Assembly (NCBI GenBank): GCA_903883645.1
Contig: CAISBR010000004.1
Location: forward strand, 1 to 64,000
DNA from: an uncultured Myxococcales bacterium
GTDB lineage: Bacteria; Myxococcota_A; UBA9042
Reading direction: 5' to 3'
Length of the DNA: 64,000 nucleotides
Shown piece after piece: positions 51,134 to 59,781 of the stretch (positions within the stretch are counted from its first letter, which is position 1; the number at the start of each line of letters is the position of its first letter). The notes below the pieces were generated by a model. It did no database searches. It was not told the origin of the DNA and saw nothing but the letters and a program-made list of their open reading frames with translations. The position numbers and the translations under genes were made by a program.

Positions 51134-53296
51134 TTACGGCTTACAGAACCCCTTGCCGTTGCAGCCGGCGCCGCTTGCACCGCCTGGGCAGTCCGCGGCC
51201 GAGGTGCACGGAATGGTACATAACTTTCCAATAGTAAACGCAAAACACACCATCGGCGCCGGACATACGCCGTTGGCAGGGCAAGGGTCACCAAAGCTTG
51301 CTGCCGACCCGCCGCAGTCACCCGGGCAGCTGCTGGCCGTCTCGCCCGAGTCGCATGTGCCGTTGCCGCACGCGGCGCTGACACACTGACCGGCGCTGCA
51401 TGTCTGGCCCGCGGCGGCGCAGTCGGTGCCACTGGTCGACCAGCCCGAGCCGTCGGCTAGGCAGACCTGCACGGTATTGCTGCTGCAGTTGGCGGCCCCT
51501 GGTGCACAAACCTGTGCTTGGCAGACGCCCGCTTGGCAGAATTGTCCGGTGCCGCAGGTTTGTAGCGCGGTAGGGCTAACCCCCAACGCATCGCACTTCA
51601 TTGCAACATTACCTTGACAATAAAGGGGATTTTGCGGGTCACACAGCAAGCTGACGCACGCGCCGGCCGAGCAGATCTGGCCGCTTGAGGTGCAGTCGCT
51701 GCCCCCGGATACAAAGCCCGAGCCGTCGGCGTTGCAGACGGTCGCGACCGTGCCATTACAGGTCAACTTTGCAGGATTGCATAGGATTGCCTGGCATCCC
51801 GGCGCGCCACCTTGACCGCTACCGCAGTAGGTGCTGGGTGGGCAGATCTGCCAGCTGAGCACCGCTGTGCCATCGCTGTTGCAGGTGCTGAGCTTGGCGC
51901 CGCTGCACGCCGTGGCCCCGGCCGCGCAAACTACATCTTTACACTGCCCTTCTGAGCACTTCTGCGCGCCGCACGCCTGGCCGCCACCCTGCCAACCCGT
52001 GCCCGAGGCGTTGCATGTCGCAACCACATTCTCTTGGCAAGTTGTTGAATTTGCACTGCAGACTAGAGGCAGACACGAACCGCCGGCACAGGCCTGCCCG
52101 CCGGCACAGGGGGCAACGACCGAACCTGACAGGCCATTCGCCCCGCACAGCACCACGTCGCCACCTACGCAATACGTCGTGTTTGGCGTGCAAGTGGTTG
52201 GAATGCAAGACCCCGCAACACAAACTTGGCCGCCGCACGCCTGGCCTGGACCACTTGGCCCCGAGCCCTGTGGGTTGCACACCTCGACCGCGTTGCCCAC
52301 GCACGTGGCCTGATTGGGCAGACACACCTGCTCTAAGCACGCGCCGCCGCTGCAGTAGTAGCCGGCGCCACAAGTCTGGGTCGCCCAAGCGGACTGGCCA
52401 TCGCTGGCGCAAACCATCACCTGATTGCCTTGGCAGCTCTGGCTTGCGGGCGCGCACAAAGTGGCCGCGCAGTGGTCGCCGAGGCACACTTCGCCGGGAG
52501 CACAGGCCTTGGTGCTGACCACCTTTAACCCATCGCTGGCACACACCTGCAACTGCGCGCCCACGCAACTGATTCCGGGCAAGCATGTCCAAGCCGCGCA
52601 CACCGGGATGGCGCCATCGAGAGTGCACGTGGACTGCGCCGGGCATGGATCGGGCGCGGACAAACTGCTGCCGTCGCTGTTGCAGGTCAGGCGCGCGTTG
52701 GCCTGGCAGATGCCTTGGCCGGGGCTGCAGATGTCGGTGGTGCACACGCCGGTGCCAGCGGGGCCAAAGGGCGCACAGAATTGACCGGGCGCACAGTCAA
52801 GCGATGCCAAGCATTTTGTGCACTTTCCCTTGCCTACGTCGCAATGGGGGGTGTCGCTCGGGCACTGGCCATCGCTGGCGCACGGCAAAAATGGCCGACA
52901 AAGGCCTGCGTCGCAGCTATGGTTGCTAGCGCAATCAGCGATCGTGGAGCAGGCAGTGAGCGGTAGGCAATGGTGGCCGATGCACTCGTGCTCGCCGCTG
53001 CATTGGGCGGCCGACATGCAGGCCACGCAACGACTGGTAATCGGGCTACAAATCGGCTTATCAGCCGGGCATTCACCGTCGCTGGCGCAGGGGATGCCGG
53101 TCGCTGTCGCGTCGCCCGCAGTGTCGCTACCTGAGACTTCGGCGCCCGCCTCACCCACTAGGCTATCGCTGACGGCGCTGTCGCCGGCCACCGAACTAGC
53201 AGGCGCGGCGGCTGGGTTGCTGCTACACGCCAACCCCGCCACCACAGTCAACATCGCCAGCGGCACAAGTTCAATAATTCTCTGCAATAGGCCCAT
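51134..53296 (-). CDS. Cys-rich repeat lipoprotein, 720 residues
   Basis: From ATG 53296 (MGLLQRIIELVPLAMLTVVA followed by GLAC; lipid Cys24). A Ser/Ala/Gly/Asp linker (about 25-70) leads to a first Cys-rich region with CASDGECPADKPIC-type units. Then come about eight repeats of around 50 residues of the form C-x-GN-x-V-x-V-C-x-x-x-G...C-x-x-G-Q-x-C-x-x-G-x-C (for example CVGNAVEVCNPQGSGPSGPG, CSSNTVQVCLADGSGWSTSG). It ends with CGNGTCDSGETASSCPGDCG and the C-terminal module CPANGVCPAPMVCFAF...CPGGASGAGCNGKGFCKP. Probably a surface stalk or adhesin. Just upstream of the fibre-like protein; function unknown. Confidence 0.8.
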   Translation of the reverse strand: MGLLQRIIELVPLAMLTVVAGLACSSNPAAAPASSVAGDSAVSDSLVGEAGAEVSGSDTAGDATATGIPCASDGECPADKPICSPITSRCVACMSAAQCSGEHECIGHHCLPLTACSTIADCASNHSCDAGLCRPFLPCASDGQCPSDTPHCDVGKGKCTKCLASLDCAPGQFCAPFGPAGTGVCTTDICSPGQGICQANARLTCNSDGSSLSAPDPCPAQSTCTLDGAIPVCAAWTCLPGISCVGAQLQVCASDGLKVVSTKACAPGEVCLGDHCAATLCAPASQSCQGNQVMVCASDGQSAWATQTCGAGYYCSGGACLEQVCLPNQATCVGNAVEVCNPQGSGPSGPGQACGGQVCVAGSCIPTTCTPNTTYCVGGDVVLCGANGLSGSVVAPCAGGQACAGGSCLPLVCSANSTTCQENVVATCNASGTGWQGGGQACGAQKCSEGQCKDVVCAAGATACSGAKLSTCNSDGTAVLSWQICPPSTYCGSGQGGAPGCQAILCNPAKLTCNGTVATVCNADGSGFVSGGSDCTSSGQICSAGACVSLLCDPQNPLYCQGNVAMKCDALGVSPTALQTCGTGQFCQAGVCQAQVCAPGAANCSSNTVQVCLADGSGWSTSGTDCAAAGQTCSAGQCVSAACGNGTCDSGETASSCPGDCGGSAASFGDPCPANGVCPAPMVCFAFTIGKLCTIPCTSAADCPGGASGAGCNGKGFCKP

Positions 53297-53344
53297 GCCG
53301 CGTCGCCTGCGACGGTCGCCCCCGGCAACGCCCATCGCGCTACC

Positions 53345-56300
53345 TTACTTGCAGGTGGCGGCGCACGCGACGTCGATCTGGTAGTCCTCGACCGCGTCTT
53401 GGTAGCCGTCGACCACGATGAAGTACTTCTTGCCCTTTACGCCGGCGAAGGTCTTGGTGGCCGTGGTGCCCATCATCAGCGCGTGGCTGGTGCATGAGCC
53501 GGGCCCGCAGGTCTTGCTGCCATCTAAGATGAACAAGTCGACGTAGTTACCGCTCGTGCTCGACGTCTTCTTCAGCGTAACCGTCACATCGCCGGTGCAG
53601 GTGGCATCGTACGTGTAGGTGTACTCGGGGCCCGTGTAGTCGGCCTCGGCGCCGTCGGCGCACTGCCAGCTGTCGATCACATCGGTGCTGCCGGTTGTGC
53701 CGTTGTTGTACTGGTCGCTGCCACCGCAGGCCAGGCTGTAGTCAGAAACGCATTGCGGGGCGGCGACCTTGCAGGCGGGATCGGCCGCGCAATCTGTGTC
53801 GGCGCAGTCGGTTTGGCCGTCTTTGTCGTCGTCGATCTTGTCGCTGCAGTTGGTCTCGGTGGTGGGCGCGGCGCAGCTGCAGTCGACCTTCAGCGTATAG
53901 TTGCCGTTGTAGTTGTTGTAGCCGTCGGCGACCACGTAGTAGGTCTGGCCCTTCTTGGCGGTCCAGGTAGTTTTGCTGGTGGTGCTGCTCATCAGGCCGT
54001 GGACCAAGCAGGCATTGCTGGTGCAGGTCTTGGCGGCATCCAGCACGAACAGGTCGATGTAGCCCGAAGTCGTAGACGTTTTGGTCAGCGTGGCGGTTAC
54101 CGGCCCATCGCACGCGGCGACATAGGTGTACGTGTACTCCGAGCCAGTCTCGCCGGTCATGCTGCCGTCGGCGCACTGCCAGTCGCTCACCACCTTGGTC
54201 GAGCCGGTGCCGTTGTTGCTGTAGCTATCCGAATCGCCGCAGCTCATCGGGTAGTCGGCCTTGCACTGGGTGGCGGCGAGGCAGGTGGCGTCTTTGGCGC
54301 AGTCGCTGTCGGCGCAGTCGGTCTTGCCGTCTTTGTCGTTGTCGACCTTGTCGCCGCAGTTGGTCTCGGTGGCCGGGGTGCTGCAGGCGACGTCTTTGGC
54401 GCAGTCCGTGTCGGCGCAGTCGGTCTTGCCGTCCTTGTCGTTGTCGACCTTGTCGGCGCAAAGCACTTCCGTGCCGGCTACGATGCAGGCGGCGTCTTTG
54501 GCGCAATCGCTGTCGGCGCAGTCGGTTAGGCCGTCTTTGTCGTCGTCGACCTTGTTGGTGCAGCTGGTCTCGGTGGTGGCGCCGCACTTGCAGGTGGTCT
54601 TGATGCTGTAGTTGGCCGAGTACGCGTTGTAGCCGTCGACCACGATGCTCAACTTCTGGCCGTTCTTGACGGTGACGGTCTGGGTGGCGGTGGTGCCGCT
54701 CATCAGCGCGTGGGCGACGCAAGCGTTGCTGCCGCAGGCCTGGCCGCCATCGAGCAAGAACAGGTCTAAGTAACCGCTGGTGGTCGAGGTCTTGGTCACC
54801 GCGACCGTCAGCTGGCCGTCGCACGAGGCGGTGTAGTCGTAGGTGTATTCCGCGCCGGTCTCGCTGCCCATCGTGCCGTCTTGGCACACGTAGGTGCTGA
54901 CGACCTTGGTCGAGCCCGTGCCGTTATTGCTCCACGAATCCGAGCTATTGCACGCGAGCGGATAGTCCGGGACGCAGGCGCACGCACCCTTGCCCGAGCA
55001 GTCGGGGTCGGCGCAATCGACCAAGCCGTCGGCGTCGTTGTCGACCTTGTCGGTGCAGTTGGTCTCGCCGGCAGGCGCGATGCAGGCCGCGTCTTTGGCG
55101 CAGTCGGCGTCGGCGCAGTCGGTCTTGCCGTCTTTGTCGTTGTCGAGCTTGTCGGCGCACAGCGTCTCGGTCGTGCCGCCGGTGCAGACGGGGTCCTTGG
55201 CGCAGTCGCTGTCTAGGCAGTCGGTCTTGCCGTCTACGTCGTTGTCGATCTTGTCGCCGCACGCGGTCTCGACCGTGGGGGCGCAGGCCAAGTTGGTGGC
55301 GCAGTCGCTGTCGAGGCAGTCGAGCTTGCCGTCTTTGTCGTTGTCGATCTTGTCGGTGCACGAGGTCTCAACCGTGGGCGCGCAGGCCAGGTCCGCAGCG
55401 CAGTCGCCATCGAGGCAGTCGACCAACTTGTCGCCATCGTTGTCGATCTTGTCGGTGCAGTTGGTCTCTTTGCCGCCTTCGCAGCCGCACGTAATCTTGA
55501 GCGTGTAGTCGGCCGCAAAGCCCTGGTAACCATCGACAACTACAAAGTACTTGGCGTCTTTCTTGGCAGTAAAGGTCTGCGTGGCCTGCGTCGACGACAT
55601 CAGCGCGTGGGCGATGCACGACGACGAGGCGCAACCCTTGGCCGCGTCTAGGATAAACAAGTCGAGGTAACCCGCCTTGGTGCTCTGCTTAACCAGCGTG
55701 ACGACCACTGGGCCATCGCAGCCCGCGGTGTAGCTGTAGGTGAACTCGGCGCCGGTCTCGCCGTTGACGTTGCCGTCGGTGCACGCGTAGGCGCTGAGCG
55801 CGCTGGTCGAGCCCTTGGCGTCGCTGGTGCCCTTCTCGTTGCCGCCGCAGGTGGTGCTGGCCGCGTCGACGCACTTGTTGGCTGCGCAGGCGACGTCGGC
55901 CTTGCAATCGCTGTCGCCACAGTCGGTTAGGCCGTCTTTGTCGTCGTCGATCTTGTTGCCGCAGTTGGTCTCTTTGCCGGCGCACGCCGCGTCTTTGGCG
56001 CAGTCGCTGTCGGCGCAGTCCGTAGCGCCATCTTGATCGTCGTCGAGCTTGTCGGCGCAGTTGGTCTCGGTGGTGGGCGCGGTGCACTGCTTCTTGCAGA
56101 GCGTGCCGACTTCCTCGACACAGGTAACGTCCCAAGCGGTCTTGCAACAGAACGGGTCGGCCTTGCACACGGTCGCGGCGCAGGCATCGCAGCCGATGGT
56201 CAGCGGCGTGCCACTCTCGAGGCAAACATCGCACTTACTCGCGCACTTGCTGTCTTTGGCGCAGTCGCTGTCGGCGCAGTCGGTAAAGCCGTCTTTGTCG

Positions 56301-57505
56301 TCGTCGAGCTTGTTGCCGCAGTCGGCCTCGGCCACAAGCGCGCACGCGGGGTCCTTGGCGCAGTCAGTGTCTTGGCAATCGAACTTGCCGTCGACATCGT
56401 TGTCTTTGCCGTCGGTGCAATTGGTCTCGGTCGTCACGGTCGAGGCGCACGCAACATCGACGCTGCAGTCGTTGTCTTTGCAGTCCGTAAAGCCGTCGCC
56501 ATCGTCGTCGATGCTGTTGCTGCAGTTCTTCTCGGCGGTCTTGCAGGCATTGTCGGCGGCGCAGTCGGCATCGGCGCAGTCGGTCTGGCCGTCTTTGTCG
56601 TCGTCGACGCCGTCGGTGCAGTTCGCCTCTTTGGTGGGGTTGATCAAGCAAGCCGCGTCTTTGCCGCAGTCGTTGTCGGCGCAGTCGGTCTGGCCGTCGC
56701 CGTCGTCGTCGACCTTGTTGGCGCAGTCGATCTCGCTGCTGGGCTTCTTGCAGGCGTTGTCCGCGGCGCAATCGCTGTCGGCGCAGTCGGTAGCGCCGTC
56801 TTTGTCGTTGTCTTGCTGGTCTTGGCACGCCGTCTCGGGCCCTACTGACTTGCAGGCCGTATCCGACGCACAATCATTGTCAGCACAGTCGGTTAGACCG
56901 TCTTTGTCGTCGTCTTGGGCGTTGCCGCAGTTGGTCTCGGGGCCGGTTTGGCAGGTGCCGTTGGCCGTGCCCTTGCAAGCGCCCGCCGTGCAGGTGTCGT
57001 CGCTGGTGCACTTGTCGCCATCGTCGCAGGGCGCCTGGTTGTTGGTCGCCACGCAGCCGGTCTTGCTATCGCACTTGTTGTCGGTGCAGGGGTTGTTGTC
57101 TTGGCAACTGGTCGCGGTGCCGCCCTGGCACTTGTCGGATTTGCAGGTGCGGCCGGCAAAGCACTTGTTGCCGTCGTCGCAGGGGTCGCCCTCGGCCGAG
57201 GGGCCGGCCTTGCATACACCTGCGGCGCACCACGCTTTTTCGCACGCGGCGAGGTTGGTCACCTTGCCCACGCAGTCGTCGTCCGTCGTGCACCCGGCCG
57301 CCGTGTCGGGCTTGGTCGTATCGAGCTTGGCGGTATCGTTCACCTGGGTGGAGTCGCCCAGATTGACGCCCATGTCATCGCCCGCGACGTCTTTGCCGGT
57401 CGTCTGCTGCGTCTGCGAGGAGCCGGAGTCACCACAGCCGACGGCGACGAGGCCGAGCAGCGCAGTGAGAGCCAAGGACCAACGAATCGTACTGAAATTC
57501 ATCAT
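53345..57505 (-). CDS. Giant Cys/Asp-rich lipoprotein with four PPC-like domains
   Basis: 1386 residues from ATG 57505 (MMNFSTIRWSLALTALLGLV...AVGC; GGAG upstream). An acidic linker is followed by Cys-rich CDDGxxCxxxxxC units (about 60-180). Then comes a long series of repeats of the type ETNCxDKxDNDKDGxTDCADxDC, which look like calcium-binding DxDxDG loops stabilised by disulfides. Interspersed are four related beta-sandwich (pre-peptidase C-terminal-like) domains, marked by GETGAEFTYSYTAGCDGPVV, GYLDLFILDAAKGC and FVVVDGYQGFAADYTLKITC, at about residues 570-670, 870-970, 1105-1210 and 1282-1386. It is probably an extended, calcium-rigidified surface protein. Upstream of and co-oriented with the rest of the cluster. 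Confidence 0.8.
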   Translation of the reverse strand: MMNFSTIRWSLALTALLGLVAVGCGDSGSSQTQQTTGKDVAGDDMGVNLGDSTQVNDTAKLDTTKPDTAAGCTTDDDCVGKVTNLAACEKAWCAAGVCKAGPSAEGDPCDDGNKCFAGRTCKSDKCQGGTATSCQDNNPCTDNKCDSKTGCVATNNQAPCDDGDKCTSDDTCTAGACKGTANGTCQTGPETNCGNAQDDDKDGLTDCADNDCASDTACKSVGPETACQDQQDNDKDGATDCADSDCAADNACKKPSSEIDCANKVDDDGDGQTDCADNDCGKDAACLINPTKEANCTDGVDDDKDGQTDCADADCAADNACKTAEKNCSNSIDDDGDGFTDCKDNDCSVDVACASTVTTETNCTDGKDNDVDGKFDCQDTDCAKDPACALVAEADCGNKLDDDKDGFTDCADSDCAKDSKCASKCDVCLESGTPLTIGCDACAATVCKADPFCCKTAWDVTCVEEVGTLCKKQCTAPTTETNCADKLDDDQDGATDCADSDCAKDAACAGKETNCGNKIDDDKDGLTDCGDSDCKADVACAANKCVDAASTTCGGNEKGTSDAKGSTSALSAYACTDGNVNGETGAEFTYSYTAGCDGPVVVTLVKQSTKAGYLDLFILDAAKGCASSSCIAHALMSSTQATQTFTAKKDAKYFVVVDGYQGFAADYTLKITCGCEGGKETNCTDKIDNDGDKLVDCLDGDCAADLACAPTVETSCTDKIDNDKDGKLDCLDSDCATNLACAPTVETACGDKIDNDVDGKTDCLDSDCAKDPVCTGGTTETLCADKLDNDKDGKTDCADADCAKDAACIAPAGETNCTDKVDNDADGLVDCADPDCSGKGACACVPDYPLACNSSDSWSNNGTGSTKVVSTYVCQDGTMGSETGAEYTYDYTASCDGQLTVAVTKTSTTSGYLDLFLLDGGQACGSNACVAHALMSGTTATQTVTVKNGQKLSIVVDGYNAYSANYSIKTTCKCGATTETSCTNKVDDDKDGLTDCADSDCAKDAACIVAGTEVLCADKVDNDKDGKTDCADTDCAKDVACSTPATETNCGDKVDNDKDGKTDCADSDCAKDATCLAATQCKADYPMSCGDSDSYSNNGTGSTKVVSDWQCADGSMTGETGSEYTYTYVAACDGPVTATLTKTSTTSGYIDLFVLDAAKTCTSNACLVHGLMSSTTSKTTWTAKKGQTYYVVADGYNNYNGNYTLKVDCSCAAPTTETNCSDKIDDDKDGQTDCADTDCAADPACKVAAPQCVSDYSLACGGSDQYNNGTTGSTDVIDSWQCADGAEADYTGPEYTYTYDATCTGDVTVTLKKTSSTSGNYVDLFILDGSKTCGPGSCTSHALMMGTTATKTFAGVKGKKYFIVVDGYQDAVEDYQIDVACAATCK

Positions 57506-57671
57506 GATTCTCCAAGACAACCGGGCATTCGGGCGCCAAATAGGGGTCAAGAGGGTACGGATCAGGGCAGTCTGCGTCAAGCAAAACCAGGTGCCCAGCT
57601 TGTGACATTTGTGCAAACGCTGGCCGCGCGCCGCTTCCCCTTGCCGCCACAATTCCGCTAACCTAGGGGCC

Positions 57672-58769
57672 ATGAACTGGCGCGTGTTTGGGCTGATCCT
57701 ACTTATTACAATGGGTTGTCGACGCAGCCCGGCGCCGATGGCTACACCGCACGCGGTGCCAGAGCCTCAGGCCGTCTTGGCCAACAAAGCCCTAGATTTG
57801 TTCAGGGATGCCACCATCACGGGTAATCCGCCGGCAGGAGCGCCGGACTTGCTGCAAGCGATCGCGGCGATCAAAACCGAGGCGACCAAGCCGGCCCTGG
57901 GCAAGCTGGCCGCGCTGGCGACCCCGGCATCGGTGGCACGGCTGGCTGACCGCACCCGCACCGAGGCGGGGCTGGCGGGGCGACTGCCGCTCACCCCGGG
58001 CAGCGTCTTGGCGCGCTTTGCCAGTAAAATCGAGGCTGTAGAGTACCTTGGCGCGCGGGCGGCGGTGCGCACCGTGGGCAAGCCCCAGCCGCAGACCTCG
58101 TGGTTCTACTACCGCAACGGCGCCTGGCTGCTCGACTTGGCCGACACGCGGGCGCTGCAGCCGGCGTGGACAGGCCCCATAAACTATGAGAATCACTCGG
58201 TAACTCTGGCGCAGGCTTTGACTCCGAGCGGCGATCCGCAGCAGCCCCTGGTCGTGACGCTGCATAGCGACAAGGGCGACGTCCACTGCCTGCTGCACGA
58301 GCAGCAAATGCCCGAAATCGTGGCACATTTTGTAGGTCTGGCCACCGGCGCGCGGGCATCGCGCAAGGCCGAGGCGCGCACCATGGAAAACGTGTGGCAG
58401 CACAAGCGCTTCTACGATGGCACCGTCATTTATCGCGCCCTGCCCGGCCGGCGTATCGAGGCGGGCGACCCCTTCAGTCTCGGCACGGGTCACGCCGGTT
58501 TTCGTCTGGCCGATCGCTTCGATCTCAGCCTGCGCCATAGCATTGCTGGGGTGCTGGGTCTGCTGCCGCTCGGGCCGCACAGCACCAGCTCGATCTTCTA
58601 CATCACGCTGCAGGCCGAGCCCGATTTCGACGATCACGGCGTGATTTTTGGCCTGTGCCGCGATCTCGACGTGGTCGACCGCTGGAGTCGCCAGCCCAAA
58701 GGCAGTATTGTACTGAATCATTTCGACTTTTCGCGCGGATGGCCCAGCGAGGCGCCCGCCCCGCATTGA
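57672..58769 (+). CDS. Cyclophilin-type peptidyl-prolyl isomerase lipoprotein
   Basis: 365 residues from ATG 57672 (AGGGG upstream). MNWRVFGLILLITMGC gives lipid Cys16. The first 180 residues are an unassigned helical/beta region. From about residue 195 is a cyclophilin-type domain: VVTLHSDKGDVHCLLHEQQMP, FYDGTVIYRALPGRRIEAGDP (compare FHRVIPGF..QGGDP), GVLGLLPLGPHSTSSIFYI (compare SGSQFFI) and FDDHGVIFGLCRDLDVVD (compare HVVFG). The active-site Arg (in YRALPG) is present, while several other catalytic positions differ, so activity is likely weakened. It may fold envelope proteins. Confidence 0.78.
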   Translation: MNWRVFGLILLITMGCRRSPAPMATPHAVPEPQAVLANKALDLFRDATITGNPPAGAPDLLQAIAAIKTEATKPALGKLAALATPASVARLADRTRTEAGLAGRLPLTPGSVLARFASKIEAVEYLGARAAVRTVGKPQPQTSWFYYRNGAWLLDLADTRALQPAWTGPINYENHSVTLAQALTPSGDPQQPLVVTLHSDKGDVHCLLHEQQMPEIVAHFVGLATGARASRKAEARTMENVWQHKRFYDGTVIYRALPGRRIEAGDPFSLGTGHAGFRLADRFDLSLRHSIAGVLGLLPLGPHSTSSIFYITLQAEPDFDDHGVIFGLCRDLDVVDRWSRQPKGSIVLNHFDFSRGWPSEAPAPH

Positions 58770-58800
58770 CGGCAGCGGCTGCAATCGCAACACTGGCGCC

Positions 58801-59691
58801 ATGGCCTCGCATCCCATCGTCCACGGGCTCTCGATCGACGTCGAAGACTGGTTCCATATCCTAGACTGCGAGGGCAGCCCCGACGCCAGCCGCTGGGCCG
58901 AGTTGCCATCGCGAGTAGAACGCAACACCGGCATCTTATTGGATCTTTTTGACCGCCACCGCGTCAAGGCGACCTTTTTTTGCCTGGGCTGGGTGGCCGA
59001 GCACTTCCCGACCGTGCCGCAAGAAATTGTGCGCCGCGGCCACGAGTTGGGTTCGCACAGCCATTTGCACGGTCTGGTGGGGCCCCTTGGCGCCGAGAGT
59101 TTTGCCCGCGACCTCGACACCTCGCTGCAAGCGCTGCAACACGCGACGGGCACCACGATTAAGTGCTTTCGCGCGCCCGGCTTTTCGCTGACGCGCACCG
59201 AAGTGGGCTGGGCGCTGCCGCTGCTGGCCTCGCGCGGTATCGACCTCGACTCGTCGCTTTTCTTGACCGACCGGGCCCACGGCGGCCTGCCGCTGGGTCG
59301 CCAAGATCCGTTTACCATCCAGCTACACGACGGGCACAAACTGCTCGAAGTTCCTGTGATTCCGCGTCGTTTTGGCAACCGCGATCTCGCGTTTTCGGGC
59401 GGTGGCTACCTGCGCCTGCTGCCCCTGCCCCTGCTGCGCGCCAGTTTTGCCGAAGTCGAGCGCCAGGGTCATGGCGCGGTGTGCTACCTGCATCCCCGCG
59501 AAATTGATATCGATCAGCCGCGAATGCCGCTGCCGCCCCAGCGCGCTTTCAAGTATTACGTCGGCCTGGGTAGCGTGATGGCCAAGCTCGAGGCGCTGCT
59601 GCAGCAGTTTCATTTCGGCACGTTGCGGCAAATGGCCGAGCGCAACCCACGCGACCGCTCGATTTCGCTCGACAATCTGCTGCGCGGCTAG
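58801..59691 (+). CDS. Polysaccharide deacetylase, exosortase-associated type
   Basis: A 296-residue carbohydrate esterase 4 (NodB) family protein. Motifs: LSIDVEDWFH (metal Asp), KATFFCLGWVAEHFP, GHELGSHSHLHG (metal His pair) and FRAPGFSLT. The C-terminal segment with YLHPREIDIDQPRM and FKYYVGLGSVMAKLE matches the DUF3473 extension of exosortase (XrtA)-associated deacetylases that modify exopolysaccharide. No exosortase gene is in this window. It follows the cyclophilin gene by 31 bases. Confidence 0.88.
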   Translation: MASHPIVHGLSIDVEDWFHILDCEGSPDASRWAELPSRVERNTGILLDLFDRHRVKATFFCLGWVAEHFPTVPQEIVRRGHELGSHSHLHGLVGPLGAESFARDLDTSLQALQHATGTTIKCFRAPGFSLTRTEVGWALPLLASRGIDLDSSLFLTDRAHGGLPLGRQDPFTIQLHDGHKLLEVPVIPRRFGNRDLAFSGGGYLRLLPLPLLRASFAEVERQGHGAVCYLHPREIDIDQPRMPLPPQRAFKYYVGLGSVMAKLEALLQQFHFGTLRQMAERNPRDRSISLDNLLRG

Positions 59692-59781
59692 CCTTGGCGG
59701 GCCCGTCTGCGGTTGCGCCAAGGTCGCGACGTTCCTAGCATGCTGGAGCGGCCCGCGCAGCGACCGTCAGGAGGGCTTTTG

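Noticed and set aside
56049-57605. 518-residue plus-strand ORF (and 54990..55508, 56033..56848, 53753..54529) opposite the giant Cys/Asp-rich gene
   Set aside because: The repetitive Cys/Asp codons of the minus-strand gene leave other frames free of stops. The translations are low-complexity Ser/Gln/Leu or Val/Gly/Ala strings without domain features, and the real gene has signal peptide, ribosome site and motifs.
57792-59378. 528-residue minus-strand ORF across the cyclophilin and deacetylase genes
   Set aside because: Antisense to two genes with clear family motifs; no signature of its own.
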